DNA from: JACCXG01 sp963785755 | GTDB lineage: Bacteria; Acidobacteriota; Vicinamibacteria; Vicinamibacterales; 2-12-FULL-66-21 | Direction: 5' to 3' | DNA length: 64,000 nucleotides | Assembly (NCBI GenBank): GCA_963785755.1 | Contig: CAWAXG010000016.1 | Coordinates: 52,641 to 116,640, forward strand | Shown: piece after piece, positions 16,824 to 26,296 of the stretch | Numbering within the stretch: position 1 is the stretch's first letter | Layout of the letters: every line of letters begins with the position of its first letter | Notes under the pieces: model-generated | Seen by the model: only the letters and a program-made list of their open reading frames with translations | Databases searched by the model: none | Told to the model about the DNA's origin: nothing | Made by a program: the position numbers and the translations under genes

Positions 16824-17357
16824 ATGAATACCTTCATTGCGCGCTTCGTAGTCGGATCGGCCTGCATGGCGATCGCGCTGCTCTGGGCGCCGCTGGCCGT
16901 TCCGGCCGCCGCACAAGAATTACCGGCGCCGGTCGGCGAGTTCGCGGCGGGCGCGCTGTTGTTCGCGGACGATGGCGTCGTGACCGAGGGCTTCGCCGGA
17001 GGAACCGTGCGCTTCTATCTGTCGCCACGCATCAGCGCCGGTCCTGAGGTCGCGTTCATCCAGGGACAGAACCACAGTCACTTGATGCTGACCGGGAACG
17101 TCACGTTCGATCTCATGTCGCCGGTGAACGGCAGGCTCGCGCTGGTCACACCGTTCGCGGTGGTGGGCGGCGGACTGTTTCAAACGCGCGAGCAGTTTCG
17201 CGAGACCTTCACATCCTACGACGGCGCCTTCACCGCCGGCGGCGGCGTCAGGGTCCGTGTCGGCAAGTACGTCGTCGCCGGAGCCGAGGCGCGAATCGGC
17301 TGGGAGCTGCACCTTCGCCTGAACGGCTTCATCGGCGTGTCTTTCGGCGAGCGATGA
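16824..17357 (+). CDS. Small outer-membrane beta-barrel-like protein
   Basis: The 177-residue product has a signal peptide ending at AAAQ. The rest consists of alternating amphipathic strands rich in Gly and aromatic residues (GTVRFYLSPRISAGPEVAFI, GNVTFDLMSP, RVRVGKYVVAGAEARIGWEL). It closes with LNGFIGVSFGER. This pattern fits an eight-stranded OmpA/OmpW-like barrel. No catalytic motif is seen and its cargo or partner is unknown. The start is the ATG at 16824. It sits at the end of the exported sugar-enzyme run. Confidence 0.65.
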   Translation: MNTFIARFVVGSACMAIALLWAPLAVPAAAQELPAPVGEFAAGALLFADDGVVTEGFAGGTVRFYLSPRISAGPEVAFIQGQNHSHLMLTGNVTFDLMSPVNGRLALVTPFAVVGGGLFQTREQFRETFTSYDGAFTAGGGVRVRVGKYVVAGAEARIGWELHLRLNGFIGVSFGER

Positions 17358-17380
17358 TCGACATGCTTCGTCGTTCAGAC

Positions 17381-17496
17381 GGGCTCTCGTTGATCGGCTT
17401 CGTGTCGCGCGCCCGATAGACGTCCCCCATCCCGCCGGCGCCCAGCCGAGCGCGAATCTCGAAGGGACCTGCGCGGCTGCGGGGCTCGAGCTGTAA
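17381..17496 (-). pseudogene. N-lobe remnant of a Ser/Thr protein kinase
   Basis: On the minus strand, directly after the DUF1080 stop codon, the translation reads LEPRSRAGPFEIRARL followed by GAGGMGDVYRARD. This is the standard start and glycine loop of the acidobacterial propeller-kinases. It then runs into unrelated sequence and overlaps the end of the barrel gene. There is no catalytic lysine, HRD or DFG. The codon where a start would be expected is GTA. It is a relic left by deletion or by duplicative rearrangement. Confidence 0.7.
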
Positions 17497-17498
17497 CG

Positions 17499-18254
17499 CT
17501 ACGGCAATTCCTTCACGAAGATGTTGCGGAATTGCACCAGCGCCGGGATGCCGGTGTAGACGCCATCCTTGACCCCGCCGTGATGCTGCAGCCCGAGCGG
17601 CCCTTCAGCCGGAAGATCGGGCAGCGTGATCTTGTCGATGACGGTCTTCCCGTTCAGCATCACCGTGACCGTGCTTCCCTGCACCGTCACCTCGAAGGTG
17701 TTCCACTGGCCGATATCCTTGTCCGCGTTCATTTTCGGTGTCGCCGCCGCCTTGATCTCGGGCGGCATTTTCGCGTCGGTCCGGTACCCGTACATCTCGC
17801 CGGAACCGACCGGCCAGCACCAGATGTTCAGCTGCGCCTTGCCGGAGCCGCGCAGGATGAACCCGGAGTCCGAGTCGGGCGCGGTGATGCGGATGGGTTC
17901 GCCTTTCTCGTCCAGCTTGTCGTGGCCGTCCGGCATCACGATCCGCATGTTCTTGCTGACATACGGCGTCGCTTTGATGCGCCAGTCCACCCTCGCGACG
18001 AAGTTCTTGTACAACTTCTCCGTCCACAGGTTCTTGTCCTTCAGCGCCTCGCTGCCGGCGTCGTAGTCGATCACGCCATCGAGGACCTTCCAATGGCCGT
18101 TGTCGCCAACCGGAATCTTCCAGCCCGTGAGATCCTTGCCATTGAAGAGCGAGACGAACCCCGGCGGCGGCGCGGTCTGGCTCTGGGTCGTCACGACCGC
18201 CGATCCGATCGTCAACGCGAGCCCCGCGGCAACACAGCAACTGACTGTTCTCAT
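17499..18254 (-). CDS. Secreted DUF1080 (3-keto-disaccharide hydrolase family) protein
   Basis: The 251-residue product has a signal peptide (MRTVSCCVAAGLALTIGSAV). The DUF1080 fold starts at FVSLFNGKDLTGWKIP and contains GFILRGSGKAQLNIW and the C-terminal QFRNIFVKELP. The family name is 3-keto-disaccharide hydrolase, a concanavalin-like lectin/glucanase fold acting on 3-keto glycosides; activity here is inferred. AGGAGG lies upstream of the ATG at 18254. The open frame to 18344 is ignored because it has no signal peptide. It is convergent with the barrel gene and divergent from a second DUF1080 gene at 18465. Confidence 0.9.
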   Translation of the reverse strand: MRTVSCCVAAGLALTIGSAVVTTQSQTAPPPGFVSLFNGKDLTGWKIPVGDNGHWKVLDGVIDYDAGSEALKDKNLWTEKLYKNFVARVDWRIKATPYVSKNMRIVMPDGHDKLDEKGEPIRITAPDSDSGFILRGSGKAQLNIWCWPVGSGEMYGYRTDAKMPPEIKAAATPKMNADKDIGQWNTFEVTVQGSTVTVMLNGKTVIDKITLPDLPAEGPLGLQHHGGVKDGVYTGIPALVQFRNIFVKELP

Positions 18255-18339
18255 TACGCCTCCTGATACTCGTGCGGCGGCATTCTGACACCGGCGGGCT
18301 ACCGACACAAATGCCGATGCTGAGGACGGGAGGGCAGGG

Positions 18340-18434
18340 TTCACAGGGAAAGACGGGATTAACAGGGAGGACGGGAGGACGGGAGGAAAGATAAGATCTC
18401 AATAATGTGAATCTCCCGTCCTCCCTCCTGTGAA
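18340..18434. repeat. GGGAGGAC inverted word-array hairpin
   Basis: The left arm (TTCACAGG..., then tandem GGGAGGAC) and right arm (CTCCCGTCCTCCCTCCTGTGAA) are reverse complements over about 20 bases. A roughly 26-base AT-rich loop separates them. It sits between two divergent DUF1080 genes and ends 30 bases before the ATG at 18465, so it occupies their shared promoter zone. Confidence 0.8.
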
Positions 18435-18464
18435 CAAACTCCGTTACTCGCGTATGGAGCATCA

Positions 18465-19265
18465 ATGAAGCCCCTGACACCGTCGCTCGTTCCGCGCCGC
18501 ATGCCGGGACTCGCGTGCACGATCGCGATCAGCCTGCTGACCTCGTCGTTTGCCATAGCCCAAACCCCGGCGACGACTCCAGGCACGCAAGGACCTCGAG
18601 CCGGGAGCGGCGTCTACCCGGCGACGGAGCCGGACGACAACACCGGGTTCGTGTCCATCTTCGACGGCAAATCGCTGACCGGCTGGGACGGCGATCCCCG
18701 CTTCTGGCGCGTGGACGACGGCGCGATTGTCGGAGAGAGCACGCCGACGAACGTCGTGGCGCAGAACAACTTCCTGATCTGGCGCGGCGGCGTGCTCCGG
18801 GACTTCGAGCTGAAGCTGGAATTCCGGATGAACGGCGCGAACAGCGGCATCCAGTACCGCAGCGCCGAACTGCCGGCCGTCGGCAAATGGGTGCTCAAGG
18901 GCTATCAGGCCGACATGGACTTCACGCAGAACTACCTCGGGAACGTGCACGACGAACGCGGCCGCGGCGTCCTGTCGCGGCGCGGCGAGGTGACGCGCCT
19001 CGCCGACGGTCCGAAATTCAAGGTGGTCGGGACCATCGCCGACAGCGTGCTGCTTCGCGGCGTGATGAACGTGACCGGCTGGAATCAGTACCACATCATC
19101 GCGCGCGGGCCGGTGCTGCTGCAGCTGATCAACGGACAGCTGATGTCGGTCGCCATAGACGAGGACGTGAAGAATGCGGCGGCGGAAGGCGTGCTCGGAT
19201 TCCAGATGCACACGGGGCCGCCGTTCAAGATCGAGTACCGCAATATACGCTTTAGAAAACTGTAG
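18465..19265 (+). CDS. Secreted DUF1080 (3-keto-disaccharide hydrolase family) protein
   Basis: The 266-residue product has a signal peptide ending near FAIAQ and a complete DUF1080 domain. The domain shows GFVSIFDGKSLTGWDGD, the FELKLEFRMNGANSGIQYRS core, GYQADMD, and the C-terminal PPFKIEYRNIRFRKL. It is the longer of two divergent DUF1080 paralogues here (partner at 17499-18254). The two share only the fold markers and are not recent duplicates. By family it would bind or hydrolyse 3-keto glycosides outside the cytoplasm, in keeping with the upstream Gfo/Idh and isomerase genes. The start ATG is chosen for the signal peptide. Confidence 0.9.
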   Translation: MKPLTPSLVPRRMPGLACTIAISLLTSSFAIAQTPATTPGTQGPRAGSGVYPATEPDDNTGFVSIFDGKSLTGWDGDPRFWRVDDGAIVGESTPTNVVAQNNFLIWRGGVLRDFELKLEFRMNGANSGIQYRSAELPAVGKWVLKGYQADMDFTQNYLGNVHDERGRGVLSRRGEVTRLADGPKFKVVGTIADSVLLRGVMNVTGWNQYHIIARGPVLLQLINGQLMSVAIDEDVKNAAAEGVLGFQMHTGPPFKIEYRNIRFRKL

Positions 19266-19271
19266 GGTGGT

Positions 19272-19370
19272 CGGTTCTAAAGGTTCAAAGGTTCAAAGGT
19301 TCAAGGGTTCACAGGTTCAGTTGTTCAGCTGGTCCGGCTCTGAACCCCTGAACCCCTGAACTCCTGAACA
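19272..19370. repeat. GGTTCAAA inverted word-array hairpin
   Basis: Six GGTTCAAA-type words run toward a short GC-rich loop (AGCTGGTCCGGCTC), followed by TGAACCCC words in reverse complement. The array starts seven bases after the DUF1080 stop. The same word builds the larger array at 53801-53967. Confidence 0.8.
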
Positions 19371-19405
19371 TTTTCCCGCCAGAACTGATGAGCTAAGCAT
19401 TGGAA

Positions 19406-19434
19406 GTCTGGCCCAGGCCAGACACGGCTATAAT
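19406..19434 (+). promoter_or_regulatory. Palindromic operator candidate and -10 box of the histidine kinase
   Basis: GTCTGGCC-CA-GGCCAGAC (19406-19423) is a perfect 8-bp inverted repeat. It is followed six bases later by TATAAT (19429-19434), 50 bases before the ATG at 19484. The palindrome covers the place where a -35 element would lie, so a bound dimer would control this promoter. Confidence 0.55.
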
Positions 19435-19483
19435 CAGAATTCCCCCCAGCGAACACGTCCCTTTCATGACCAATAGGTAGCTC

Positions 19484-21667
19484 ATGCGCAGGGCTCTGCC
19501 CCTCTCTGTCCAGCTGTTGTTGACCTTCGTCGGTCTCGTCGTCGGTATTGTTGCCGTGCTGACGAGAACCGCCTACACGTCGCTGCTGGCGAATCTCGAG
19601 GCGGAGGCCAGCCGCAACGTCGCGCTCGCGACGCGCACCCGCGAACAGACCGTGACGCAGCTGTTCCTGCTCCGGCAGCAGCGCGCGCAAGGGTTCCTGG
19701 CGAGCCTGGAGTCGTTCTGCGCCGAGCCGATCGGCTCGGGCCGCGTCGCCTGGGTCGACGACTGCGCACGAACCATGGTCAACGACTTCCGCAAGAGCGA
19801 ACGCGCGGTCGGGGCCGTGCTGACCTATCGCAATCGCAGGCTCATTCGTTCGGGGAGTCCCGTTGCCGCCGGCACGCCCACGCCTGGTGCGCTCGCGAAG
19901 GTGATTCGCACCGAGGACGGCGCCGTCGAGTACCTCATGCGGGCCGCGCTGCGCGACACGGCGCTGACGTTGCAGTTCGACCACGATCTGGTGGGACGGC
20001 TCTTCGACGAGCGGGCCGGCCTCGATCGCAACGCCGACGTGTTCCTCGTCGATCACGAAGGACAGTTCCTCACCAGGGAACGCGACGACCTGGCCTCCGT
20101 GTCAGCCGATCGGGAGGTCGAATTCCTGAAGCATTGCCGGGCCGGCGCCGAAGCGTTCGTCGATCTCGATCACCGCGGCGTGAAGTCATTTCAAAGCTTC
20201 CGGCCGCTCAAGCCTCTCGGGACAGCCTGTGTCGCCGCCAGCCTCGGCTACGAGGACGCGCTAGCTCCGGCGGAAAAGCTGCGCGCGGATCTCGTGATCC
20301 GCGGTTCCTGGTTCGTGCTCGTTGGCGCGGTGCTGTCGCTCGTCGCCAGTCACTGGATCTCGCGGCCCGTCCGGCGTCTGGCGGTCTCGGCGCGGAAGCT
20401 GCAGACCGGGCGTTTCGATCGGCCGGTTCCCGTGGCCGGTCCGTCCGAGGTTCGCGCGCTCGGCCGGGCCTTCAATGCCATGGGCAACGATCTCGCGGAG
20501 CTGGTCGCCAAGGAGCAGGCCGCGCGGCGCGTCGCCGAGGACGCGAATCACGCGAAGGACGAGTTCCTGGCGACCGTGTCGCACGAGCTGCGCACGCCCT
20601 TGAATGCCATCCTCGGCTGGGCGCAGATGCTGCGCTCCGACAAGCTGCCCGCCGATCAGATCCGTCACGGCATCTCGGTCATCGAACGCAGCGCGCGGGC
20701 GCAGACGCAGCTGATCGACGATCTGCTCGACGTCTCACGGATCGTGTCCAAGCGGCTGCGCATCGCGCGCGAGCCGGTTGCGCTCGTGGAGGTCATCGAC
20801 GCCGCGCTCGACGCGGTCGGGCCTCAGGCCGCTGCGAAGCAGGTCGAGATTGAAACGGATCTCTCCGATTCGGGGGTCGTGCTCGGCGATCCGCGCCGCC
20901 TCGAACAGGTCGTCTGGAACCTGGCGTGGAACGCCGTCAAGTTCTCGCAGACCTCGGGCAAGGTCAGCGTGCGGTTGAAGCGGGTCGACCGGCAGATGGT
21001 GCTCTCGGTGACCGACACGGGCGTCGGCATCTCGTCCGCGTTTCTGCCGTACGTCTTCGAATGGTTCCGCCAGGAGGACGCACGGTCGCGCAGCCAGTCC
21101 GGCCTCGGTCTCGGACTCGGCATCGTCCGGCACCTCGTGCAGCTGCACGGAGGCAGCGTCCGCGCCGAGAGCGGCGGCCTGGGCAAGGGCGCGACGTTCA
21201 CGGTCACGCTGCCCATTCACAAGCCGGCTGCGCCGGTGCTCTCGGCGGCCTACCTGCCGGCGCCGACCGACGAGCCGATCGTGCACCGGCTCGACGCCGC
21301 GCGGATCCTGATCGTCGAGGACGACGGCGATACGAGGGAAGTGGTGCGGGCGACGCTGGAAAGCGCCGGCGCATCGGTGGAGGTCGTCGCGAACGCGCAC
21401 GACGCGCGGCGCGAAATGTTCGCGGACGCGCCCGACGTGCTGATCTCCGATATCCGGATGCCCGAGGAGGATGGCTACTCGCTCATCCGCTCGCTGCGCG
21501 GCGCCGGTATTGCGACGCCGGCGATCGCGCTGACCGCGTACGCGCGGCTCGAGGACGCGGAAGAGGCGCGCGAGGCCGGCTTTCAGATCCACCTGCCGAA
21601 GCCGGTCGACGCGACGCAGCTCATCGACGCGGTCGCGGCCTTACTGCGCAGTCAGACTGTTCATTGA
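19484..21667 (+). CDS. Membrane hybrid histidine kinase with C-terminal receiver domain
   Basis: The 727-residue protein has TM1 (about residues 8-28) and an extracytoplasmic sensor region of about 235 residues without a family match I can name. TM2 (about 268-288) and a HAMP domain follow. The HisKA box contains FLATVSHELRTPLNAILGW, with phospho-acceptor His367. The HATPase domain shows NLAWNAVKFSQ, DTGVGI and GLGLGIVRHLV. A receiver domain carries the acceptor Asp656 in LISDIRMPEEDG and the conserved Lys in LPKPVD. It would pass phosphate from His367 to its own receiver or on to an unlinked regulator; no response regulator gene is adjacent. A palindrome and TATAAT lie upstream. Confidence 0.92.
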   Translation: MRRALPLSVQLLLTFVGLVVGIVAVLTRTAYTSLLANLEAEASRNVALATRTREQTVTQLFLLRQQRAQGFLASLESFCAEPIGSGRVAWVDDCARTMVNDFRKSERAVGAVLTYRNRRLIRSGSPVAAGTPTPGALAKVIRTEDGAVEYLMRAALRDTALTLQFDHDLVGRLFDERAGLDRNADVFLVDHEGQFLTRERDDLASVSADREVEFLKHCRAGAEAFVDLDHRGVKSFQSFRPLKPLGTACVAASLGYEDALAPAEKLRADLVIRGSWFVLVGAVLSLVASHWISRPVRRLAVSARKLQTGRFDRPVPVAGPSEVRALGRAFNAMGNDLAELVAKEQAARRVAEDANHAKDEFLATVSHELRTPLNAILGWAQMLRSDKLPADQIRHGISVIERSARAQTQLIDDLLDVSRIVSKRLRIAREPVALVEVIDAALDAVGPQAAAKQVEIETDLSDSGVVLGDPRRLEQVVWNLAWNAVKFSQTSGKVSVRLKRVDRQMVLSVTDTGVGISSAFLPYVFEWFRQEDARSRSQSGLGLGLGIVRHLVQLHGGSVRAESGGLGKGATFTVTLPIHKPAAPVLSAAYLPAPTDEPIVHRLDAARILIVEDDGDTREVVRATLESAGASVEVVANAHDARREMFADAPDVLISDIRMPEEDGYSLIRSLRGAGIATPAIALTAYARLEDAEEAREAGFQIHLPKPVDATQLIDAVAALLRSQTVH

Positions 21668-21693
21668 TCTCGGTCAACTCCCAACTTGGAGGT

Positions 21694-24380
21694 TCAAGCG
21701 CCAAGCGTGAGGAGCGCTTGCTGGACGGCGCGGGTCTGAGAATGGAGCGGACCGTAGGCCGGATTCATCATCAGATGATCGAGCGCTCGCTGGAACTGCT
21801 CCGCGGCGGCCGCAAGCAGCCCCTGGTCGCGCAGGACGGTGCCGAGATTGATGGCGTTCATGGCGACGACGGGATGATCGTGCCCGAAGGCCTGTTCATC
21901 GATGCGCATCGCGCGTTCATACAGCTCCCGCGCACCCGACAAGTCCCCCGCCTTCAAACGCATGTACCCACCTGGCTCGCGGCCGCGGCGACGTGGGGAT
22001 GGTTCTCGCCGAAAACCGCGACGTGGATGGCGAGCACACGCTCGAAGAGCTCCTGCGCCCGCTCGACCTCGCCGAGCGTGAGCTTCACCCTGGCGACATT
22101 GTTCAACGTCGTCGCGACGTCGGGATGATCCGGTCCGTACACCGTCTCGAAGAGCCGCAGCGCACGCTCGAAGCAGGTCTGACCCCGCTGAACCTCACCC
22201 TGCTCACAGAACACCATTCCGAGATTGTTCAGTGTCGACGCAATCCGGACATCGTCCTGACCGAATGCCTGCTCCTTGATGTGCAGCGCTCGTTCGAAGA
22301 GCGTTGGAGCGCCGTCTAGATCGCCAAGCGCCTGCAGGATGGCGCCAAGGTTCGTCGCGAGGGACGACACCTGCAGGTGGTCGGGACCATGCGCGGCTTC
22401 GAGGATTGTCAAGCCTCTCTCAAAGTATCGCTTCGCGCCGAAGAGATCACCGCGCGCCTGGCTGTTCAAGGCGAGGCTGTTGAGCACCGGCGCCAGGCCG
22501 GCATGGTTCGGCCCGCCCGTCCGCTCGCCGATCGCGAGCGCACGCTCGAGGCACTGCCGGGCATCGTCCAGCTGGTGCAGAAACGTGTGAACGGTTCCCA
22601 AGCTGTTGAGGATGACCGAGAGATGCGAATCATCCGGTCCGTACCCCGCTTCAATTGCCCGGACTCCGCGCGTGAGCGCGTCGCGCGCGTCGCGTACTGC
22701 GCACGGTCCCTGAGGTAGATGCCAACGGAATTCAGGAGTTTGCCGCTCTCCTTGACCGGCAGTCCGGCGCGTTCTGTCCATGCCGACGCCGCGAGGGCGT
22801 GGGGAAGCAGCCGCTCGCAGGTGGGATGCAGGCGCACATCGCCCTTGGTCTCGGGGAACACATGCGCCAGAACCTGGACGGCGGCGGAGATCCAGGCATT
22901 CCCGTGATCGCCGAGCCGGTTCCGCGTGACCGCCTGCACGAGCCTGTGCACGGCAAGGGCGGTGCCGGCTGTTTGCACGAGCGAGAAGCGGCGAAGGGCG
23001 CCGATCATCGCGTCGCGCGCGGATTCGTCGGCAATCGCGTCGCCAAGTGGAGCCGGGAGCAGTGCGGCATTCCCGATGAGTGTGTCGAGCGGAATGTCGT
23101 CCGGCGCGAGGTGGCCGCACAAATTGAGCATCGCGGCCGAGGCCGGCGATGTCTTTTCGATCTCGTCCATCGACAGAGACCAGGTCGTCGCGACCGTGCC
23201 GGGATAGTCGGTGCCAGGTCCCTCCTGTTCGAGTACCTGGAGGTGCCGCTTGGCGAACAGTCCGGCATATCCGGCGATCGTCTTCTCGTTGACTTCGATG
23301 TATGCGGCGGCCTGTTCGATCGCCAGTGGAAGGCATCCGAGATCGGTCGCCAGTTGTGCTGCGGCTGCGCCGGTCGTTCTGCCCGGTGCGACGCTCGAGG
23401 AATGCCGCGCCCTGTTCCGGCGACCAGGTGCTCACGCCGTGCGGCGTGCCTACGCGCGCCAGTGGGGGTTGCGTGACGTGATCAGGACGTGTCCGGTGCG
23501 GCCTTGCGGAAGGTACGGATGCTGACGTGCTTCGGGTCGCGGGCATTGTCGAACACGAGGAGCCACGAACCGTTGCCGTCCAGCCACACACGGGTCTTGT
23601 TGATGGCTTCGTCCAGGTCCTTGCCGGGCGTCAATCCGAGTCTTGACGCCAGCGCCGCGTAGTCACTTTTGTGCGTGACGTCTTCCTACGTGCTCACCCA
23701 CCACACGACGTCGTAGGCGGCGGAGTTGCGGTACGCGTCTCCACCGCCACCTGCGTCTTGCCGATTCCCCGGAGACCGGTGAGAACCTGCGCCGGTGCGG
23801 CCGCACTGAATGACGAGTGGATCGCCTCCAGCAGATCGTCGCGGCCGGTAAAGTTCGGATTCCTGAGATGCCGGACGTTCCAGATCCAGGGCAACGCCCC
23901 GGGGAATCGCGGTTCCGCTTTGATCGCCCGGCCGCTCTCACGAGGCGACCCGCCGGGAAAGGCCGGCGCCACCGTCGGCTTGCCACGCCCACGCACGATC
24001 GCGGCCAGCAGCACGGCCTTGGCGTCGTCGCCGCTCAGCCCGACGAGGTCGGCGTAGACGATCGCCTTGTGCAGGCCGGTCGGATTGCACTCGCGCACCC
24101 GCACCGGCACGAGCAGACCCTGTTCGCCCATCGGATCGACGAACGAACGCCGCCGCCCATTCCGGCTGCGTGTACTTCGCCTCCAGATAGCTCGGCGACA
24201 GCACCACGATGGTGCGCTCGCATGCTTACGTCGCCTTCTGCATGTCGAGCACGAAGTTGCCGCCGACCCGGAAGTCCCAGGCCTGGACGACGACGGAGTG
24301 ACCGGCCTCCTCGAGTGCCAGGAGATCCATTCCGCCCAGGTGCGGTCGGCTTTGTTGTAGCTGACGAAGAAGTCTTTCAT
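21694..24380 (-). pseudogene. Decayed TIR / NB-ARC / TPR (NLR-like) gene
   Basis: Pieced together from all three minus frames, the locus encodes in order: a TIR domain (MKDFFVSYNKADRTWAEWI, later LSPSYLEAKYTQPEWAAAF), an NB-ARC ATPase (GLRGIGKTQVAVE P-loop, WLLVFDNARDP Walker B, HVLITSRNPHWR), a winged-helix region and about eight 42-residue TPRs of the kinesin-light-chain type. Two in-frame stops (near 24230 TAA and 23685 TAG) and at least six frame changes break it. Several frame changes fall at GTAC; others do not, for example a duplicated TTCG near 24175. Such proteins resemble STAND/NLR defence sensors whose TIR is the effector. As read it cannot make a protein. The last TPRs (21694-23591) are the best preserved. 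Confidence 0.8.
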
Positions 24381-24587
24381 GCGATCGCGGCCGTGCTAGC
24401 TAGCACCTGGCGCGGCGCGTTGCACTTGGCGCCTGCCGCGCACTATCCTACCCCCAGCGCGTGCAGGACGCGCCCCGTCCGCGGGAAGGGATGCTCCCAC
24501 CTGTCGTCGGTTCCGCCCCAGCGTTGCCTGACGAACCTCCGCCCGTCTTCGCGGACAACGGGCCCATCCCTCTGAGGGAGGTGCGTC

Positions 24588-26226
24588 ATGGCGTCCGATC
24601 GCGATCATCTCGTCTCCCGTCCCTCTCATTTCTCGAGCCGCTGTCCTGCCCGGCCGAACCTGGAAATGCAGCACAAGCGCGCGAAAGAGCTGTTGCGCGC
24701 GGCGTGGACTCCGATGCCTGAAGCGCTCGCGCCGCATTCGTGCGCTGCATCCGAAGCCGCCCGACCCGGACGCGCTCAAGCTCGCGGACGCGCAACTGGT
24801 GATCGCGCGGGGCTACGGCTTCGAGAGCTGGAGCCGCGATGAAACACAAGATCGATGTCGCTCACGAGAACGCCGGTCGAGCAGTTTCCTGTCCGCGCTC
24901 CACGCATGAAGACGTCGATCGTGTGCGCGCGATGCTCGTAGAGCACGTCGAAGTGCGAGCGGCGGTGAACGAACCGATCAGCTACTTCGACAGCCGGCCG
25001 GTTGCGCGGGCGGCCAGAGAATCTGCCGATGATCGACCTGCTGCTCGCCCACGGCGCCGACCTCAATCTGAAGAGCACCTGGTGGGCCGGCGGGTTCGGG
25101 CTGCATGGAATACGGCACTGCACGCCCGAGGAAGCGGCGCCGCTGATCGCGCGCGGGGCGGTGGTCGACGTCTTTGCCGCGGCCAATCTCGGCATGTTCG
25201 ATCGCGTGCGCGAGCTCGTCGAACGTGATCCGTCATTGGTGAAGGCCCGCGGCGGCGATGGAAAAACGCCGCTGCACTGCGCCCGCACGGTCGAGATCGC
25301 GCGGTTCCTGCTCGACCGCGGCGCCGAGATCGACGCGCGGGACGTCGACCACGAATCGACGCCGGCGCAGTATCTCGTCCGTGATGCGCCCGACGTGACG
25401 CGGCTTTCTCATCGAACGCGGCGCCTGGTTCGACATCTTCATCGCCGTCGGCCTGCGCGATGCCGCGCTTGTGGAGCGATGCCTGCGGGAGGATCCGGAA
25501 GCGCTCGATCACCGCACCTGGCAGGGCAAGTACACGGTGGCGCACAACGGCGAGCGGGCGGCGACGCGCGAGGAGATTGGCGATCACCGCGGCGACATCT
25601 ATCGCTGGGTGTTCGACCACAACATCTCCGCGCTCGAACGTCGCCCGAACGCTTTGGCTTACGAGGAGATCGTCGGCCTGCTCGAGTCGCATGCCTCGCC
25701 GGCGCAGCGGTTGCTCACGGCCTGCGCGCACGGCCGATGGCAACGCCGCCCGACGCTCTCGTTGTCGTCGCATCCGGATGTCGATCAGGACGTCTCACCC
25801 GAGCCCAGAGGCGGCTGATTGTCGACAGGGCGCACGCCAACGACCTTGCTGCCGTTGCCTTGATGGTCGATCTTGGCTTCGATCCGCTCGCGCGCGGCGT
25901 GGACGGATGGGAGGCGATCCGCTGGGCGGCTTTCCATGGCAACGCCGACGATGACGCGGGCTGCTCCTGCGCGCACGATCCGCCGATCAACGTGCCGGAT
26001 CCAAGCTATCGGAGGCACGCTGCTCGGCCAGTGCCTCTATGGCGCGTTGCACGGCTGGCACTGCCGGTCCGGCGACTTCGCGGCGACCGTGCGGCTCCTG
26101 CTCGGGGCCGGTGAACGGGTCGATCCGACCGACGTGCCGACCGGCCGCGACGATGTCGATGCCGTGTTGCGCGAGCAGCTCGCTCACGGAGAGCGGTTCG
26201 GGGATCGGGGATCGGGGATCAGATGA
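24588..26226 (+). pseudogene. Decayed ankyrin-repeat gene
   Basis: Across three frames the locus yields one ankyrin-repeat protein of about 500 residues. Recognisable pieces are KLADAQLVIARGYGFESW, LPMIDLLLAHGADLNLKS, GDGKTPLHCARTVEIARFL, DRGAEIDARDVD, YEEIVGLLESHASPAQRL, VDLGFDPLARGVDGWEAI and ATVRLLLGAGERVDPTDV. There are roughly eight frame changes in 1.6 kb, and none that I checked lies at GTAC. The density therefore argues for true decay or very poor local consensus. Ankyrin proteins mediate protein contacts. The 3' end runs straight into a GATCGGG word array, so the original stop may be lost. Confidence 0.75.
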
Positions 26227-26262
26227 GGGATCGGTGATCGGGGATCGGGATCGGGGATCGAG
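26194..26262. repeat. GGGATCGG word array
   Basis: Seven to eight GGGATCGG words in direct orientation lie between the ankyrin pseudogene and the convergent enolase-superfamily gene, ending about 35 bases from the stop of the latter. The right-hand inverted arm is absent or very short. Confidence 0.65.
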
Positions 26263-26296
26263 AACACTGAAAACTGGCCGTGGGCCAGGCGGATTG

